Shown in pieces: positions 9,041 to 18,963 of a DNA stretch of 64,000 nt. The stretch lies in assembly GCA_029866125.1 (NCBI GenBank), contig JARWZZ010000004.1, positions 1 through 64,000 of the forward strand. Direction: 5' to 3'. Position numbers and translations under genes: made by a program. Numbering within the stretch: the stretch's first letter is position 1; every line of letters begins with the position of its first letter. Origin of the DNA: Limnobacter sp. GTDB taxonomy: Bacteria; Pseudomonadota; Gammaproteobacteria; Burkholderiales; Burkholderiaceae_B. The notes under the pieces were generated by a model. The model was not told the origin of the DNA. It saw only the letters and a program-made list of their open reading frames with translations, and ran no database searches.

Positions 9041-9817
9041 GTGGGGGGTAAAAAGTTGGGCGTTTTAAGCACTCAAAAATCGAACCACACTTTGATGCTC
9101 AACGGGCATGCTGTGCCGTATGTGCTGCGTCGTTCGGCTAGACGCTCAGTGGGGCTACAAATTGGTGACAACGGCCTGATTGTGTCAGCCCCCAAACGCT
9201 TGGCGCAAATCGAAATTGAGCGCTCATTGCAGTCCAAAGCCATTTGGATACAGTCCAGATTGGCCTACTGGCGTCAATGCCAGGCTCGCAGCTTGAGCCT
9301 ATTAGAAGTTTTGCAAAAGGGGCTACCCATCCCGCTACTGGGTGAGCAATATGAAGTGGTTTATTCACCCCAGCTTAAACGCAGCACCATCAACCACCAC
9401 ACACGCACCATCACGCTGAATGACAGCCCGCCCGCCCAGCAAGCCCTGTTTGAAAAACTGGAAGTATTGAGTAAAAAAGTAGAACGCATTTTGCGCCCCT
9501 ATGCATTGGACATGTTTGCAGACTTGGGCCAAGAATTAAGCAGCCGCATACGAGTACCCGCATTTACAACCCAACTCAGCTCAGCCCGATGCAGGTGGGG
9601 CTCGTGCAACAAAAAAAATGAAATGCGCTTGAATTGGCGACTTATTTTTTACCCCCGCCCCATCATCGAATACGTGGTTGCCCATGAAATGGCCCACCTG
9701 ATTGAAATGAACCACAGCCCTGCATTCTGGAAAGTGGTTCAATCCATCAAACCCGATTTTCAACAGGCACATGATTTTTTATCGAAAATGAATCCCGAGA
9801 AAGTGCCTTTACTGTAG
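9041..9817 (+). CDS. YgjP-like M48/DUF45-type metallopeptidase-domain protein
   Basis: A cytoplasmic zinc-binding protein of the YgjP/SprT-like group (DUF45). The C-terminal half has RCRWGSCNKKNEMRLNWRL followed by VAHEMAHLIEMNHSPAFW, containing HExxH and a downstream third ligand. Family members have been linked to nucleotide hydrolysis as well as to proteolysis, so the reaction is uncertain. The GTG start at 9041 has AGGG upstream and begins 14 bp after plsC, so it belongs to the same transcript. The 258 residues are of usual length. Confidence 0.88.
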   Translation: MGGKKLGVLSTQKSNHTLMLNGHAVPYVLRRSARRSVGLQIGDNGLIVSAPKRLAQIEIERSLQSKAIWIQSRLAYWRQCQARSLSLLEVLQKGLPIPLLGEQYEVVYSPQLKRSTINHHTRTITLNDSPPAQQALFEKLEVLSKKVERILRPYALDMFADLGQELSSRIRVPAFTTQLSSARCRWGSCNKKNEMRLNWRLIFYPRPIIEYVVAHEMAHLIEMNHSPAFWKVVQSIKPDFQQAHDFLSKMNPEKVPLL

Positions 9818-9826
9818 GAACACACC

Positions 9827-10222
9827 ATGAGAATTCTTCACACCATGCTGCGAGTCGGCGATCTGCAAAAATCGATTGATTTTTACACCCAAGTGCTGGG
9901 CATGAATTTGATACGCACCACCGAACGGCCCGACCAAGGCTACAGCCTTGCTTTCGTCGGTTACGGCAATGAAAGCCAAGGCGCCGTCATTGAACTGACC
10001 TACAACCACGGCGTAAGCAGCTACGAAATGGGCGGCGCTTATGGACACATCGCCATTGAAGTGGCAGATGCCTACAAGCAATGTGAGGACGTTGCCAGGG
10101 CTGGCGGTAAAGTGACGCGCCCCGCAGGCCCCGTCAAAGGTGGAAAAACCGTGATTGCTTTTGTTGAAGACCCCGATGGCTACAAAATCGAGTTCATCGA
10201 GCGCGGCACACCGATGGAATGA
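9827..10222 (+). CDS. gloA: Lactoylglutathione lyase (glyoxalase I)
   Basis: Glyoxalase I isomerises the methylglyoxal-glutathione hemithioacetal to S-lactoylglutathione. The 131-residue vicinal-oxygen-chelate fold starts with [19 protein letters not shown] and ends with [15 protein letters not shown]. Likely metal ligands are His5, Glu56, His74 and Glu122 by family analogy. AGGA precedes the ATG, and it begins 9 bp after the metallopeptidase gene. Confidence 0.97.
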   Translation: MRILHTMLRVGDLQKSIDFYTQVLGMNLIRTTERPDQGYSLAFVGYGNESQGAVIELTYNHGVSSYEMGGAYGHIAIEVADAYKQCEDVARAGGKVTRPAGPVKGGKTVIAFVEDPDGYKIEFIERGTPME

Positions 10223-10330
10223 GAAGTCAAGAAATAAATTTTCAATATAAGTCTAAAAATAGCATCGCCCTCTGGGCACATCCCCGCTAAAATGAGGCGC
10301 TCAGCAATTGCTTAATTTTTACGCAAAGCC

Positions 10331-11377
10331 GTGCGCCTCTCCCACTTCGACCTTCCTAACAATCTGTTCCTAGCCCCTATGGCTGGCGTTACAGATAGGC
10401 CTTTTCGACAACTCAGCAAAAAACTGGGTGCGGGCCATGCTGTGTCCGAAATGGCAGCAAGTAATCCACAATTGTGGAAAACTGACAAAAGCACACGGCG
10501 CTTGAATCACTACGGCGAAATCAAACCGATTGCAGTTCAAATCGCAGGCTCCGACCCGGACATGATGGCTCACGCTGCCGCTTACAACATAGAGCGAGGC
10601 GCGCAAATCATCGACATCAACATGGGTTGCCCCATGAAAAAGGTCTGCGCTGTGGCTGCAGGGTCTGCATTGCTAAGGCATGAAGATTTAGTCGCCCGCA
10701 TTTTGCAAGCCGTGCACAAAGTGTGTGCAGAACGCGACGTGCCCTTGACCCTGAAATACCGCACCGGATGGTCGCCAGAAAATCGCAATGCGCTTGTAAT
10801 TGCAAAACTGGCTGAAGAAATTGGAGTCACACTTCTGACTTTGCATGGCCGAACCCGCGCATGTGGCTACACAGGCGAGGCAGAATACGATACGATTCGG
10901 GCCGTTAAACAGGCTGTGAACATTCCTGTGATTGCGAATGGTGACATCGCCGACCCTGATAAAGCCAAATTTGTTTTGGAATACACGGGGGCCGACGGCA
11001 TCATGATTGGCCGTGCGGCACAAGGTAATCCTTGGATTTTCCGGGAAGTAAGCCACTTTTTGAAGACGGGTGAGTACCTACCCCCACCTACCTTGAGTGA
11101 AGCCCATGAGGTGATGTTGGCCCACTTGGAAGATCATTACTCTTTCTACGGCGAGAGGCCCGGGCTACTGACTGCAAGAAAACACTTGCAGTGGTATCTT
11201 TCAAACTATTTGGGTAAAGACAACCCACTGATGGACCAATTGATGGTCGCCCAAAGTACGACGGAACAGTTGGCTTTGGTCGATGAATTTTTTAAGGCAT
11301 GGAAAGGCCAAGGCGGCATGTATTTTGCTGCATTAACAGAAAAGACAATACTCAGAAGAGCAAGACTGGCAGCATGA
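10331..11377 (+). CDS. dusB: tRNA-dihydrouridine synthase B
   Basis: DusB is an FMN-dependent enzyme reducing uridine at position 17 in the tRNA D-loop. The TIM-barrel start LFLAPMAGVTDRPFR and the catalytic motif INMGCPMKKVCAVAAGSALL, with the active cysteine in KVC, are intact, as is GADGIMIGRAAQGNPWIF. The gene starts with GTG. Its stop overlaps the fis start as ATGA (11374-11377), the widely conserved dusB-fis arrangement that couples the two. Confidence 0.97.
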   Translation: MRLSHFDLPNNLFLAPMAGVTDRPFRQLSKKLGAGHAVSEMAASNPQLWKTDKSTRRLNHYGEIKPIAVQIAGSDPDMMAHAAAYNIERGAQIIDINMGCPMKKVCAVAAGSALLRHEDLVARILQAVHKVCAERDVPLTLKYRTGWSPENRNALVIAKLAEEIGVTLLTLHGRTRACGYTGEAEYDTIRAVKQAVNIPVIANGDIADPDKAKFVLEYTGADGIMIGRAAQGNPWIFREVSHFLKTGEYLPPPTLSEAHEVMLAHLEDHYSFYGERPGLLTARKHLQWYLSNYLGKDNPLMDQLMVAQSTTEQLALVDEFFKAWKGQGGMYFAALTEKTILRRARLAA

Positions 11378-11640
11378 CACAAGAGACTCAAATCCAAACC
11401 GTGGGTGAAGCGCCCATCACAATTTCCGACTGTATTCGACTGAACTTGGACAAGTTCTTCGACGATTTGGAAGGTGAAAACGCGAAAGCTGTTTACGACA
11501 TGGTGCTGTCCGCAGTGGAGCGCCCCATGTTGGAAGTTGTCATGGCCAAAGCCAACATGAATCAAACCATTGCCAGCCAAATGCTGGGCATCAACCGCAA
11601 CACGCTGCGCAAAAAACTGCAGCAACATGGTTTGATCTGA
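11374..11640 (+). CDS. fis: DNA-binding protein Fis
   Basis: Fis is a nucleoid-associated protein that bends DNA and activates growth-related promoters. I take ATG 11374, which overlaps the dusB stop by four bases, giving 88 residues. The C-terminal helix-turn-helix MNQTIASQMLGINRNTLRKK is nearly invariant in the family. It is followed 60 bp later by purH. Confidence 0.96.
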   Translation: MTQETQIQTVGEAPITISDCIRLNLDKFFDDLEGENAKAVYDMVLSAVERPMLEVVMAKANMNQTIASQMLGINRNTLRKKLQQHGLI

Positions 11641-11700
11641 ACTCTTTGAAGCCGAATTTAAACCGAATTTAAAACCCACCGCCGCCAAGCAAATCGAATC

Positions 11701-13293
11701 ATGAACTCAAATCCAAGCATCAAACGCGCCCTGTTAAGCGTGTCAGACAAAACAGGCGTGCTTGAACTCGCCCAAGCCCTTCATGCCCAGGGGGTGGAAA
11801 TTTTGTCCACCGGCGGCACAGCCAAATTGCTGGCTGAGAAAGGCATTCCGGTCAAAGAAGTGTCTAGCCACACCGGTTTTCCTGAAATTATGGACGGACG
11901 CGTTAAAACCCTGCACCCCAAAATTCACGGCGGCATTTTGGCGCGACGCGACTTGCAAAGCCATTTGGATGCGATGAAAGAGCACGGAATCGGTGCCATT
12001 GATTTGGTGGCCGTTAACCTCTACCCGTTTGATCAAGCCACAGCGGCAATTGAAGTCAAACTGGAAGATGCGATTGAAAATATCGACATTGGCGGCCCAG
12101 CCATGGTGCGCGCTTCAGCCAAAAACTACACCGGCGTTACCATCATCGTAGACCCCAGCGACTACCCCGCGGTGATTGCGGAAATCAACAGCAACGGCGG
12201 CGCCACTGAACTGAAAACACGTTCACGCTTGGCTGCCAAAGCCTTTGCCCACACCTCTCGCTACGACGGCGCAATTGCTGCATTTCTAACCAGCCTGCAA
12301 GGCACAGATGGCGCTTTGGAAGACACACCCGCACGTCAAGAATACCCAGAGGTGTTAAGCCTGCAATTGCACAAGGTACAAGACATGCGCTACGGCGAAA
12401 ACCCGCACCAAAGTGCAGCGTTTTACCGTGAAGCAAACCCTGCCGCCGGCCTTCTGGCCAACTACGCACAGTTACAGGGCAAGGAATTGTCCTTCAACAA
12501 CATTGCAGACTCTGATGCTGCATGGGAATGCGTCAAAACTTTTGAAGTGCCCGCTTGCGTCATTATCAAACACGCCAACCCCTGCGGCGTGGCAGTGGGT
12601 GCAAACAGCTTGGAGGCTTACTCCAAAGCCTTAAAAACCGACCCCACGTCAGCGTTTGGCGGCATCATCGCCTTTAACCGCCCAGTGGACGGCGCAGCAG
12701 CGAAAGCCGTTGCCAAGCAGTTTGTTGAAGTGGTGATCGCCCCTTCATTTGACGCCCAAGCCAAAGAAGTATTTGCAGCCAAACAAAACGTGCGCCTGCT
12801 GGAAATTCCAGTGGCGGAAGGTAGCCACAAGTTTGACTTCAAACGTGTGGGTGGCGGCATGCTGGTGCAAAGCCCAGACTTGCGCAATGTAGGCCGCGAC
12901 GAGCTGAAAGTAGTCAGCAAACGCCAACCCACTGAGCAACAATGGCAAGACTTACTGTTTGCATGGCGCTGCGCGAAATTTGTTAAAAGCAACGCCATCG
13001 TGTTCTGCAAAGACGGCATGACCATGGGTGTGGGCGCAGGCCAAATGAGCCGTGTGGATTCTGCTCGCATTGCCTCCATCAAAGCGCAAAATGCTGGCCT
13101 TACACTGGCGGACAGCGCTGTAGCCTCCGACGCGTTTTTCCCCTTCCGTGATGGCTTGGATGTGGTGGTGGACGCTGGCGCAAGCTGCGTGATTCAACCG
13201 GGTGGCTCCATGCGTGACAATGAAGTGATTGCTGCTGCGGATGAACGCAACATCGTGATGGTGTTAACTGGCGTACGCCATTTCCGTCATTGA
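11701..13293 (+). CDS. purH: Bifunctional AICAR formyltransferase/IMP cyclohydrolase
   Basis: PurH catalyses the last two steps of IMP synthesis in the cytoplasm. The N-terminal cyclohydrolase domain (about residues 1-200) has [25 protein letters not shown] and [13 protein letters not shown]. The C-terminal transformylase carries the [11 protein letters not shown] motif with its catalytic lysine-histidine and ends with [19 protein letters not shown]. At 530 residues the length is normal. Confidence 0.98.
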   Translation: MNSNPSIKRALLSVSDKTGVLELAQALHAQGVEILSTGGTAKLLAEKGIPVKEVSSHTGFPEIMDGRVKTLHPKIHGGILARRDLQSHLDAMKEHGIGAIDLVAVNLYPFDQATAAIEVKLEDAIENIDIGGPAMVRASAKNYTGVTIIVDPSDYPAVIAEINSNGGATELKTRSRLAAKAFAHTSRYDGAIAAFLTSLQGTDGALEDTPARQEYPEVLSLQLHKVQDMRYGENPHQSAAFYREANPAAGLLANYAQLQGKELSFNNIADSDAAWECVKTFEVPACVIIKHANPCGVAVGANSLEAYSKALKTDPTSAFGGIIAFNRPVDGAAAKAVAKQFVEVVIAPSFDAQAKEVFAAKQNVRLLEIPVAEGSHKFDFKRVGGGMLVQSPDLRNVGRDELKVVSKRQPTEQQWQDLLFAWRCAKFVKSNAIVFCKDGMTMGVGAGQMSRVDSARIASIKAQNAGLTLADSAVASDAFFPFRDGLDVVVDAGASCVIQPGGSMRDNEVIAAADERNIVMVLTGVRHFRH

Positions 13294-13335
13294 TTCCATC
13301 ATTGATAATGAGTTGAACCCAACCATGAGCACTCA

Positions 13336-13905
13336 ATGACCGCAAACTCTGGAAGCATGCGCATACTGGGCATCGACCCCGGCTTGCGCATCACCGGATA
13401 CGGGGTCATTGACGTCATTGGCGGCAAACAAAAGTATGTGGCCAGCGGCGTTATTAAAACCGCGTCGGATGACTCCCTTCCCAACCGCCTTCACACCCTG
13501 TTTAAAGGCCTACAAGAACTTGCAGACCTGTACAAACCCCATGTGGCTGTGGTTGAAATTGTGTTCGTCAACGTCAACCCACAGTCCACCCTGTTGTTGG
13601 GCCAAGCCCGTGGCGCGGTATTAACCTCGCTGGTACAAAGTGGCTTGGCGGTGAAGGAATACACCGCTTTGCAAATCAAGCAAAGCATTGTGGGCCACGG
13701 CAAAGCCAAAAAAGAGCAGGTGCAAGAAATGGTGAAACGCCTTCTAAGCCTGCCCGCCTGCCCCACCGCCGACGCGGCCGACGCACTGGCTGCGGCACTC
13801 ACCCACGCACAAACCAACCCACTGATTCAAGCACTCGCCGCAAAAGACTTGCCTGTAAGCATGGTGAAGACCCGCGTGAGGAAAGGTCGAACAAGCTGGG
13901 GATGA
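13336..13905 (+). CDS. ruvC: Crossover junction endodeoxyribonuclease RuvC
   Basis: RuvC resolves Holliday junctions as a metal-dependent dimer. [14 protein letters not shown] carries the first catalytic aspartate, [22 protein letters not shown] the glutamate, and [15 protein letters not shown] the last two aspartates. The usual glutamate-glutamine or double-glutamate before VF is E-I here. The first ATG at 13336 lacks a clear ribosome site, and ATG 13357 (MRILGID) is an alternative. It lies upstream of ruvAB, separated by a LexA box. Confidence 0.97.
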   Translation: MTANSGSMRILGIDPGLRITGYGVIDVIGGKQKYVASGVIKTASDDSLPNRLHTLFKGLQELADLYKPHVAVVEIVFVNVNPQSTLLLGQARGAVLTSLVQSGLAVKEYTALQIKQSIVGHGKAKKEQVQEMVKRLLSLPACPTADAADALAAALTHAQTNPLIQALAAKDLPVSMVKTRVRKGRTSWG

Positions 13906-13940
13906 GCAACTCCAACTTTGCGAAAGAAGTTTTACTGCAT

Positions 13941-13960
13941 TACTGTATACTTAAACAGTA
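13941..13960 (+). promoter_or_regulatory. LexA (SOS) box upstream of ruvAB
   Basis: The 20-bp site has the LexA core CTGT-N8-ACAG (CTGT at 13943, ACAG ending 13958) with flanking TA on both sides, matching the proteobacterial LexA consensus. TATACT inside it resembles a -10 element. It lies 47 bp before the ruvA start, so ruvAB should be DNA-damage inducible separately from ruvC. Confidence 0.88.
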
Positions 13961-14006
13961 ATTGAGTTTGCGAACAAAACGCTTCGGTAATAACAAGGCT
14001 TAAACC

Positions 14007-14600
14007 ATGATTGGACGATTAAACGGCATTCTGGCGGAAAAAAACGCACCTTGGGTGCTGCTGGATGTGCAGGGTGTGGGCTATGAGGTGCAAGTGCCCA
14101 TGAGCACGTTTTTCAACCTGCCCGAACTGAAAGCCCCCTGCGCACTGGTCACCCACCTTGTTGTGCGCGAAGATGCGCATTTGCTGTTTGGCTTCCTCAC
14201 CCATGCAGAAAGAACATTGTTTCGCACCCTCATCAAAGTGTCTGGCATTGGCCCCAAAATTGGGCTGGCGGTGCTGTCATCGATTACACCGGATGAGTTT
14301 CTCAGGGCTGTGCAAAGTCAAGACCCTGCCCGCTTGGTCAAGATACCCGGCATCGGTAAAAAAACCGCTGAACGTTTGCTGCTGGAATTGAAAGGCCAAA
14401 TTCTGTTTTTGGGTGGCGACCCCGGCCTTACAGCCCTTGAAATGGGCAGCAGCATGCAAAGCCAAGACGAAATTGCTCAAGCACTTGCTGCACTGGGCTA
14501 TTCCGACAAAGAGGCAGCAGCCGCTTGCAAGGGCATACCTGACGGCACATCAGTCACAGATGGCTTAAGATTGGCTTTGAAAAATCTGTCGAAAACTTAG
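14007..14600 (+). CDS. ruvA: Holliday junction branch migration protein RuvA
   Basis: RuvA binds four-way junctions as a tetramer and loads RuvB. An N-terminal OB domain starts MIGRLNGILAEK, helix-hairpin-helix motifs SGIGPKIGLAVLS and PGIGKKTAERLLLELK follow, and the C-terminal RuvB-binding domain ends the 197 residues. It is preceded by the LexA box and followed 15 bp later by ruvB. Confidence 0.98.
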   Translation: MIGRLNGILAEKNAPWVLLDVQGVGYEVQVPMSTFFNLPELKAPCALVTHLVVREDAHLLFGFLTHAERTLFRTLIKVSGIGPKIGLAVLSSITPDEFLRAVQSQDPARLVKIPGIGKKTAERLLLELKGQILFLGGDPGLTALEMGSSMQSQDEIAQALAALGYSDKEAAAACKGIPDGTSVTDGLRLALKNLSKT

Positions 14601-14615
14601 TGTAAAACTTGACCC

Positions 14616-15638
14616 ATGATTGAACCCGACCGCCTGATTAGCCCCGTGAAAACCAGCGTCACCGAAGAGGCGATTGAACGCGCCCTTCGGCCCAAAATGC
14701 TGGATGAGTATGTGGGGCAGCAAAAAATCCGCGATCAGCTGGATATTTTTATTGCGGCGGCCAAAGGCCGTGGTGAAGCCTTGGACCATGTGCTGCTGTT
14801 TGGGCCACCGGGTTTGGGCAAAACCACATTGGCCCATATTCTGGCCCGTGAAATGGGGGTCAACCTGCGCCAAACCTCCGGCCCCGTGTTGGAGCGCCCA
14901 GGTGATTTGGCCGCATTGCTGACCAATTTGGAAGCGAATGACGTCCTGTTCATCGACGAAATTCACAGGCTTTCCCCAGTGGTGGAAGAAATTCTTTACC
15001 CCGCGCTGGAAGACTACCAAATCGACATCATGATTGGCGAAGGGCCGGGCGCACGCAGTGTGAAACTCGACCTTCAGCCCTTCACACTGGTAGGCGCCAC
15101 CACTCGCGCAGGCATGTTGACCAACCCGCTACGCGACCGTTTCGGAATTGTCTCTAGGCTGGAATTTTATACACCCGAAGAACTCTGCCGTATTGTTGCC
15201 CGTTCCGCCAACCTACTGGAAACCCCAGCAGACAATGCGGGCTGCTTGGAAATTGCACGGCGCTCACGCGGTACACCCCGTATTGCTAACCGATTGCTAA
15301 GGCGGGTGCGTGACTTTGCACAGGTCAAAGGCACGGGCGTGATTACGCAAGACATCGCCGACAAAGCGCTGACCATGCTGGATGTGGACAAAGTGGGCCT
15401 GGACCCGATGGACCGCCGCTTGCTGGAGGCCATTCTGCACAAGTTCAACGGTGGGCCGGTTGGTTTGGACAACGTGGCGGCCGCAATTGGTGAGGAAAAA
15501 GACACCATTGAAGACGTGTTGGAACCCTACCTGATTCAGCAGGGTTACATCCAACGCACGCCCAGGGGGCGCGTTGCCACACTTAACACCTATGAACATT
15601 TTGGGGTTACCCCCCCAAGCAACTTACCCAGCGCGTAA
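14616..15638 (+). CDS. ruvB: Holliday junction DNA helicase RuvB
   Basis: RuvB is the AAA+ motor driving branch migration with RuvA. Walker A is GPPGLGKTT, Walker B is [10 protein letters not shown], and sensor 1 is [19 protein letters not shown]. The C-terminal winged helix ends with [19 protein letters not shown]. The 340 residues match the family. It is the last gene of the LexA-controlled pair and converges with the hydrolase gene on the minus strand. Confidence 0.98.
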   Translation: MIEPDRLISPVKTSVTEEAIERALRPKMLDEYVGQQKIRDQLDIFIAAAKGRGEALDHVLLFGPPGLGKTTLAHILAREMGVNLRQTSGPVLERPGDLAALLTNLEANDVLFIDEIHRLSPVVEEILYPALEDYQIDIMIGEGPGARSVKLDLQPFTLVGATTRAGMLTNPLRDRFGIVSRLEFYTPEELCRIVARSANLLETPADNAGCLEIARRSRGTPRIANRLLRRVRDFAQVKGTGVITQDIADKALTMLDVDKVGLDPMDRRLLEAILHKFNGGPVGLDNVAAAIGEEKDTIEDVLEPYLIQQGYIQRTPRGRVATLNTYEHFGVTPPSNLPSA

Positions 15639-15675
15639 AAACCCAAATCAAGCGGCCTGAATTCAATGGGTACAG

Positions 15676-16917
15676 CTAAAGGGGCCGGTTTTGAATGCCC
15701 AAATCGTGCAGGGTTTGCATCAAGGCCTTGTAAAACGCCCGGCGCGGAAACTTGTTGCGGCCAAAATTGAAGGTTCGGTATGACACACCCCAATGGTGGG
15801 TGCGCACCGCGCCCAGATGAAAAATATGGGATGAGGGAATGTGGCTGACTTGCGGAATCAGGTTGTCTTCCAGCACCACCTGCCCGTCGTTGTAAATCGA
15901 AAAGGGCTCCGACAATTTGGCCTGCAAATACATTGAATAATCATCGAAATTAAACTGCCACCACTTGCGCTTGTAATCGGCCATCGGCATGACAGCAGCA
16001 ATTGAGAAATACTTCACATGCGCGGGTAAATCGGGGCCGTACATCTTCATTTGCTCTTGCCGCACAGGCCGGGTCAGCGAAGTCACCCCGTCCAGCATGT
16101 CATCCTTGAATTGCTGGGTGGGTAAACCCACAATTTTGCCAATCCAAGGGTACTTTCTGCACAAAGCAACCAGTTTGGGAATGCTCACCAATTTGGAATT
16201 TTCTTTCACCACATCGTCAGCCAAATACGACCCGCCTATGGCGCCGCACAAGGCCAAAAAACCCAGCGTATTCTGCAAAATAAACTCATCTTGCACCCGC
16301 CCGGCATTCATATCAGCCAACAACTCCAGCGTCAAAGGGCAACCGTAGGAATAGCCCATAAACACCAATTTGTAACCTTCTTCATTCACCCAACGCCGCA
16401 ACGACTCGCTGTTGTGCAACAAATCAAATAAAGGCTTGTTGATGTGTTGGGATGCCGCATTCGAACGCGGGTATTTGGCATACACCAACTTAAAACCACC
16501 GCCTTGCGCATACTGGGTTTCGATGCTGGGCTGGCCGGGTTCGCCGGGGGTCAACATCCAGACATCGTGGGGGGAATCTTCGCGCTCCATCTCCTCATGC
16601 AAAGACAAATTACGCAAAGTTTCATGGGTAAAGCCGGGCACGACCACCATGATGATTTTGTGGTTGTTGTAGAAAACGGAGCCCGCCATCCGGTCGCTGG
16701 GGTGCGACTCCCCAAGCGAGGCACGCAAATCGTCCACAGTCAAAGCCAACTTGGACAAATCCGTGTCCCGCCCTTCACCCGTCATGGACAATTGCGCTAA
16801 ATCATACGGGCGCCACACATGTTCGAGCATCTGCTCGGGGGTATAACCCAAGTCATGCAAGTACCCAGCAAAATGACGGTGAAACACTTGGGCGGCAAGA
16901 TTTTCCTGCATGGTCAA
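15676..16917 (-). CDS. Alpha/beta-hydrolase family protein coupled to wax ester synthase
   Basis: A 413-residue protein with an alpha/beta-hydrolase look: VVVPGFTHETL resembles the oxyanion strand and the nucleophile elbow GYSYG (residues 188-192, Ser190) follows the strand KLVF. No signal peptide is seen. Its start overlaps the stop of the wax ester synthase gene by four bases, so the two are translationally coupled. The substrate is unknown; an acyl ester or acyl-CoA product of the neighbour is an inference. Late aspartate and histidine candidates are present but I cannot assign the full triad. Confidence 0.72.
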   Translation of the reverse strand: MTMQENLAAQVFHRHFAGYLHDLGYTPEQMLEHVWRPYDLAQLSMTGEGRDTDLSKLALTVDDLRASLGESHPSDRMAGSVFYNNHKIIMVVVPGFTHETLRNLSLHEEMEREDSPHDVWMLTPGEPGQPSIETQYAQGGGFKLVYAKYPRSNAASQHINKPLFDLLHNSESLRRWVNEEGYKLVFMGYSYGCPLTLELLADMNAGRVQDEFILQNTLGFLALCGAIGGSYLADDVVKENSKLVSIPKLVALCRKYPWIGKIVGLPTQQFKDDMLDGVTSLTRPVRQEQMKMYGPDLPAHVKYFSIAAVMPMADYKRKWWQFNFDDYSMYLQAKLSEPFSIYNDGQVVLEDNLIPQVSHIPSSHIFHLGAVRTHHWGVSYRTFNFGRNKFPRRAFYKALMQTLHDLGIQNRPL

Positions 16918-18380
16918 CCACCCGAAGCAGTCTTTTTACGCATCTTTTTGGGTGCACCTGCCGATTCTGCGTCAGCAGCCTCCATGACAACCAAGCGCTC
17001 AAGCTCGTCCAAAGCCTCACCGGCATACACGGACAAACGCTGCATGGAAGGCAATGCATCATGGTCGCCTGTAAACGCCACATTGAATTGCCCGGAATAA
17101 CTCACCACCGTGATGTTCAAAGCCTGACCGTGCGGTATCAGGGACAGCGGGTAAAACTGCTCCAAACGGCAACCGGAAAAATACAAATCCTGGGACGGGC
17201 CGGGTACGTTGGAAATCACCGTGTTGAAAATCGGCCGCCCTACTCCGCCTAAACCTGTAACAAGCTGAACCATCATGGGTGACATCAACATAATGGTGTA
17301 ATTGTTGATCGCATCCTTGGGCAGGGCCTGCAGGCTGGTTTTTGCTTTTTGAGTGGAAACGTGAATGGCATGCAGACGCTTGAGCGGGTCAGGCTCATCG
17401 GTGTACAAATTCGACAAAATAAAGCTGATGGCATTGCCGCCGTCCAAATCATCCGCCGGGCGCACACTCACAGGCAGGCCGGCAGTCAAGGTTTGGGCGG
17501 GCAAAGCATCCCGTTCAATCAAATACCGGCGCATGGAACCCGAGCAAATCGCCAGAAAAATATCGTTGATACTGACCCCAGCGGCTTCAGCAACGGCGCG
17601 GACCCGTTCCAGGGGGTAAGTCTGCGTGGCCAAACGCCGCGCGCCACCTACCCTGCCATTCAAAATGGATTTGGGGCCAGAAAATGGCGTCGCCAAATCG
17701 GGGTCTTCTCGAAGGAAACCCTCACGAATCAGCGCACGCATGGCCTTGCCAGCGGCAGACACGCTGGGCATGCTGAGTTTGGCGTTTTCCCAAGCCAAGC
17801 GGGCTTGGTCAACAAAATGGGGCTGCGAATCGGGCTTTTTCTTTTCCTTTCGCTGCACCGTACCCACCGACCAAGGTGCTTTCAGGTTCATGCTTTCTGC
17901 GGCAGATTTACCGAAAATACGCTGCATCAAACGCATGCCACCCACGCCGTCCATCAGCGAATGGTGCATTTTGGTGTAAATCGCAAAGCGGTTGCCGTGC
18001 AAACCTTCTATCAAATGCATTTCCCACAATGGCTTGTGAAAGTCCAAAGGGTGCGAATGCAAACGAGAAATCAATGTGCCCAGCTCACGCTCACCCCCTG
18101 GAGAAGGCAAAGCGCTGTGGCGAAAATGGTAGTCCAGGTCCACCTTGCTGGTTTCAACCCACTTGGGCCGCAAGGTCAACAAATTCGGCTTGGATAGCTT
18201 GTAGTTAAAAGGGGGTGCAAACTCAGTCGACCCCCTTAACATAGGCAAAATCCGAGCGATGGCATCTTTGGCATCCTCGCCTTCCACCGTAAAAATCGCC
18301 ATGCTGCCTACATGCATGGGTGCGGCTTTGGATTCGACGTACAGCCAAGATGCATCAAGTATCGGAATATTGCGTGCCAT
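16914..18380 (-). CDS. Wax ester synthase/acyl-CoA:diacylglycerol acyltransferase (WS/DGAT)
   Basis: WS/DGAT enzymes esterify fatty alcohols or diacylglycerols with acyl-CoA to make storage lipids at the membrane. The 488 residues start with PILDASWLYVESKAAPMHVG and carry the catalytic motif HHSLMDG (residues 139-145, second histidine 140). The family's NDVxL region appears as SINDIFLAICSGSMRRYL, and SNVPGPSQDLYFSGCRLEQF lies in the C-terminal half. It is the first gene of a two-gene unit with the hydrolase and is divergent from ybgC. Confidence 0.94.
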   Translation of the reverse strand: MARNIPILDASWLYVESKAAPMHVGSMAIFTVEGEDAKDAIARILPMLRGSTEFAPPFNYKLSKPNLLTLRPKWVETSKVDLDYHFRHSALPSPGGERELGTLISRLHSHPLDFHKPLWEMHLIEGLHGNRFAIYTKMHHSLMDGVGGMRLMQRIFGKSAAESMNLKAPWSVGTVQRKEKKKPDSQPHFVDQARLAWENAKLSMPSVSAAGKAMRALIREGFLREDPDLATPFSGPKSILNGRVGGARRLATQTYPLERVRAVAEAAGVSINDIFLAICSGSMRRYLIERDALPAQTLTAGLPVSVRPADDLDGGNAISFILSNLYTDEPDPLKRLHAIHVSTQKAKTSLQALPKDAINNYTIMLMSPMMVQLVTGLGGVGRPIFNTVISNVPGPSQDLYFSGCRLEQFYPLSLIPHGQALNITVVSYSGQFNVAFTGDHDALPSMQRLSVYAGEALDELERLVVMEAADAESAGAPKKMRKKTASGG

Positions 18381-18507
18381 GTCGGCCTCCTTATTTTATT
18401 TTGTCCGCTTGTCCTACAATACGCATGGCAAATGCCTGACGCAAGCGCTCACAATGTGTCTACCCCATATTTTTGCACAATGCCCTACTGTTTGGAGTGT
18501 TAAATCC

Positions 18508-18921
18508 ATGGCCTATGATTTTACATTGCGGGTTTATTTTGAAGACACCGATGCCGGAGGCATTGTTTATTACGGTAATTACCTGAAATTTATGGAAAGG
18601 GCCCGCAGCCAGTGGTTTATCGACTGCAGTATTGGCATGAAAGGGCTGATGGAGCAGCACGGACTGGTCTTTGTTGTCAGTCGCACCGAATTAAACTACA
18701 AGCGCTCTGCTAAACTTGAGGATGTTTTGAAGGTCTCAGTCGAGCTGACTGAATTAAAACGTGTTTCAGCAGTTTTTAAGCAAGAGGTGCGCTGTGAGGG
18801 CATCTTGATGTGCGAGGGTCTGACCCGAGTCGGTTGCGTAGACACCCAAACCCTCAGACCCAAACCCATACCGGACCTGGTGTACAAGCAACTTCAGGCC
18901 ATTGCTGTGGCTGAACACTAG
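18508..18921 (+). CDS. ybgC: Acyl-CoA thioesterase YbgC of the Tol-Pal cluster
   Basis: YbgC is a hotdog-fold thioesterase that heads Tol-Pal operons and acts on acyl-CoA or acyl-ACP near the inner membrane. ATG 18508 gives 137 residues starting MAYDFTLRVYFEDTDAGG, with the 4-hydroxybenzoyl-CoA thioesterase motif EDTDAGGIVYYGNYLKFMER including the catalytic aspartate. The frame is open further upstream, but that extension overlaps the divergent wax ester synthase and is not family-like. Confidence 0.94.
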   Translation: MAYDFTLRVYFEDTDAGGIVYYGNYLKFMERARSQWFIDCSIGMKGLMEQHGLVFVVSRTELNYKRSAKLEDVLKVSVELTELKRVSAVFKQEVRCEGILMCEGLTRVGCVDTQTLRPKPIPDLVYKQLQAIAVAEH

Positions 18922-18963
18922 TTTCAAACCCAAACCCATTTGCCGCATACAAACAGAGTAAAG

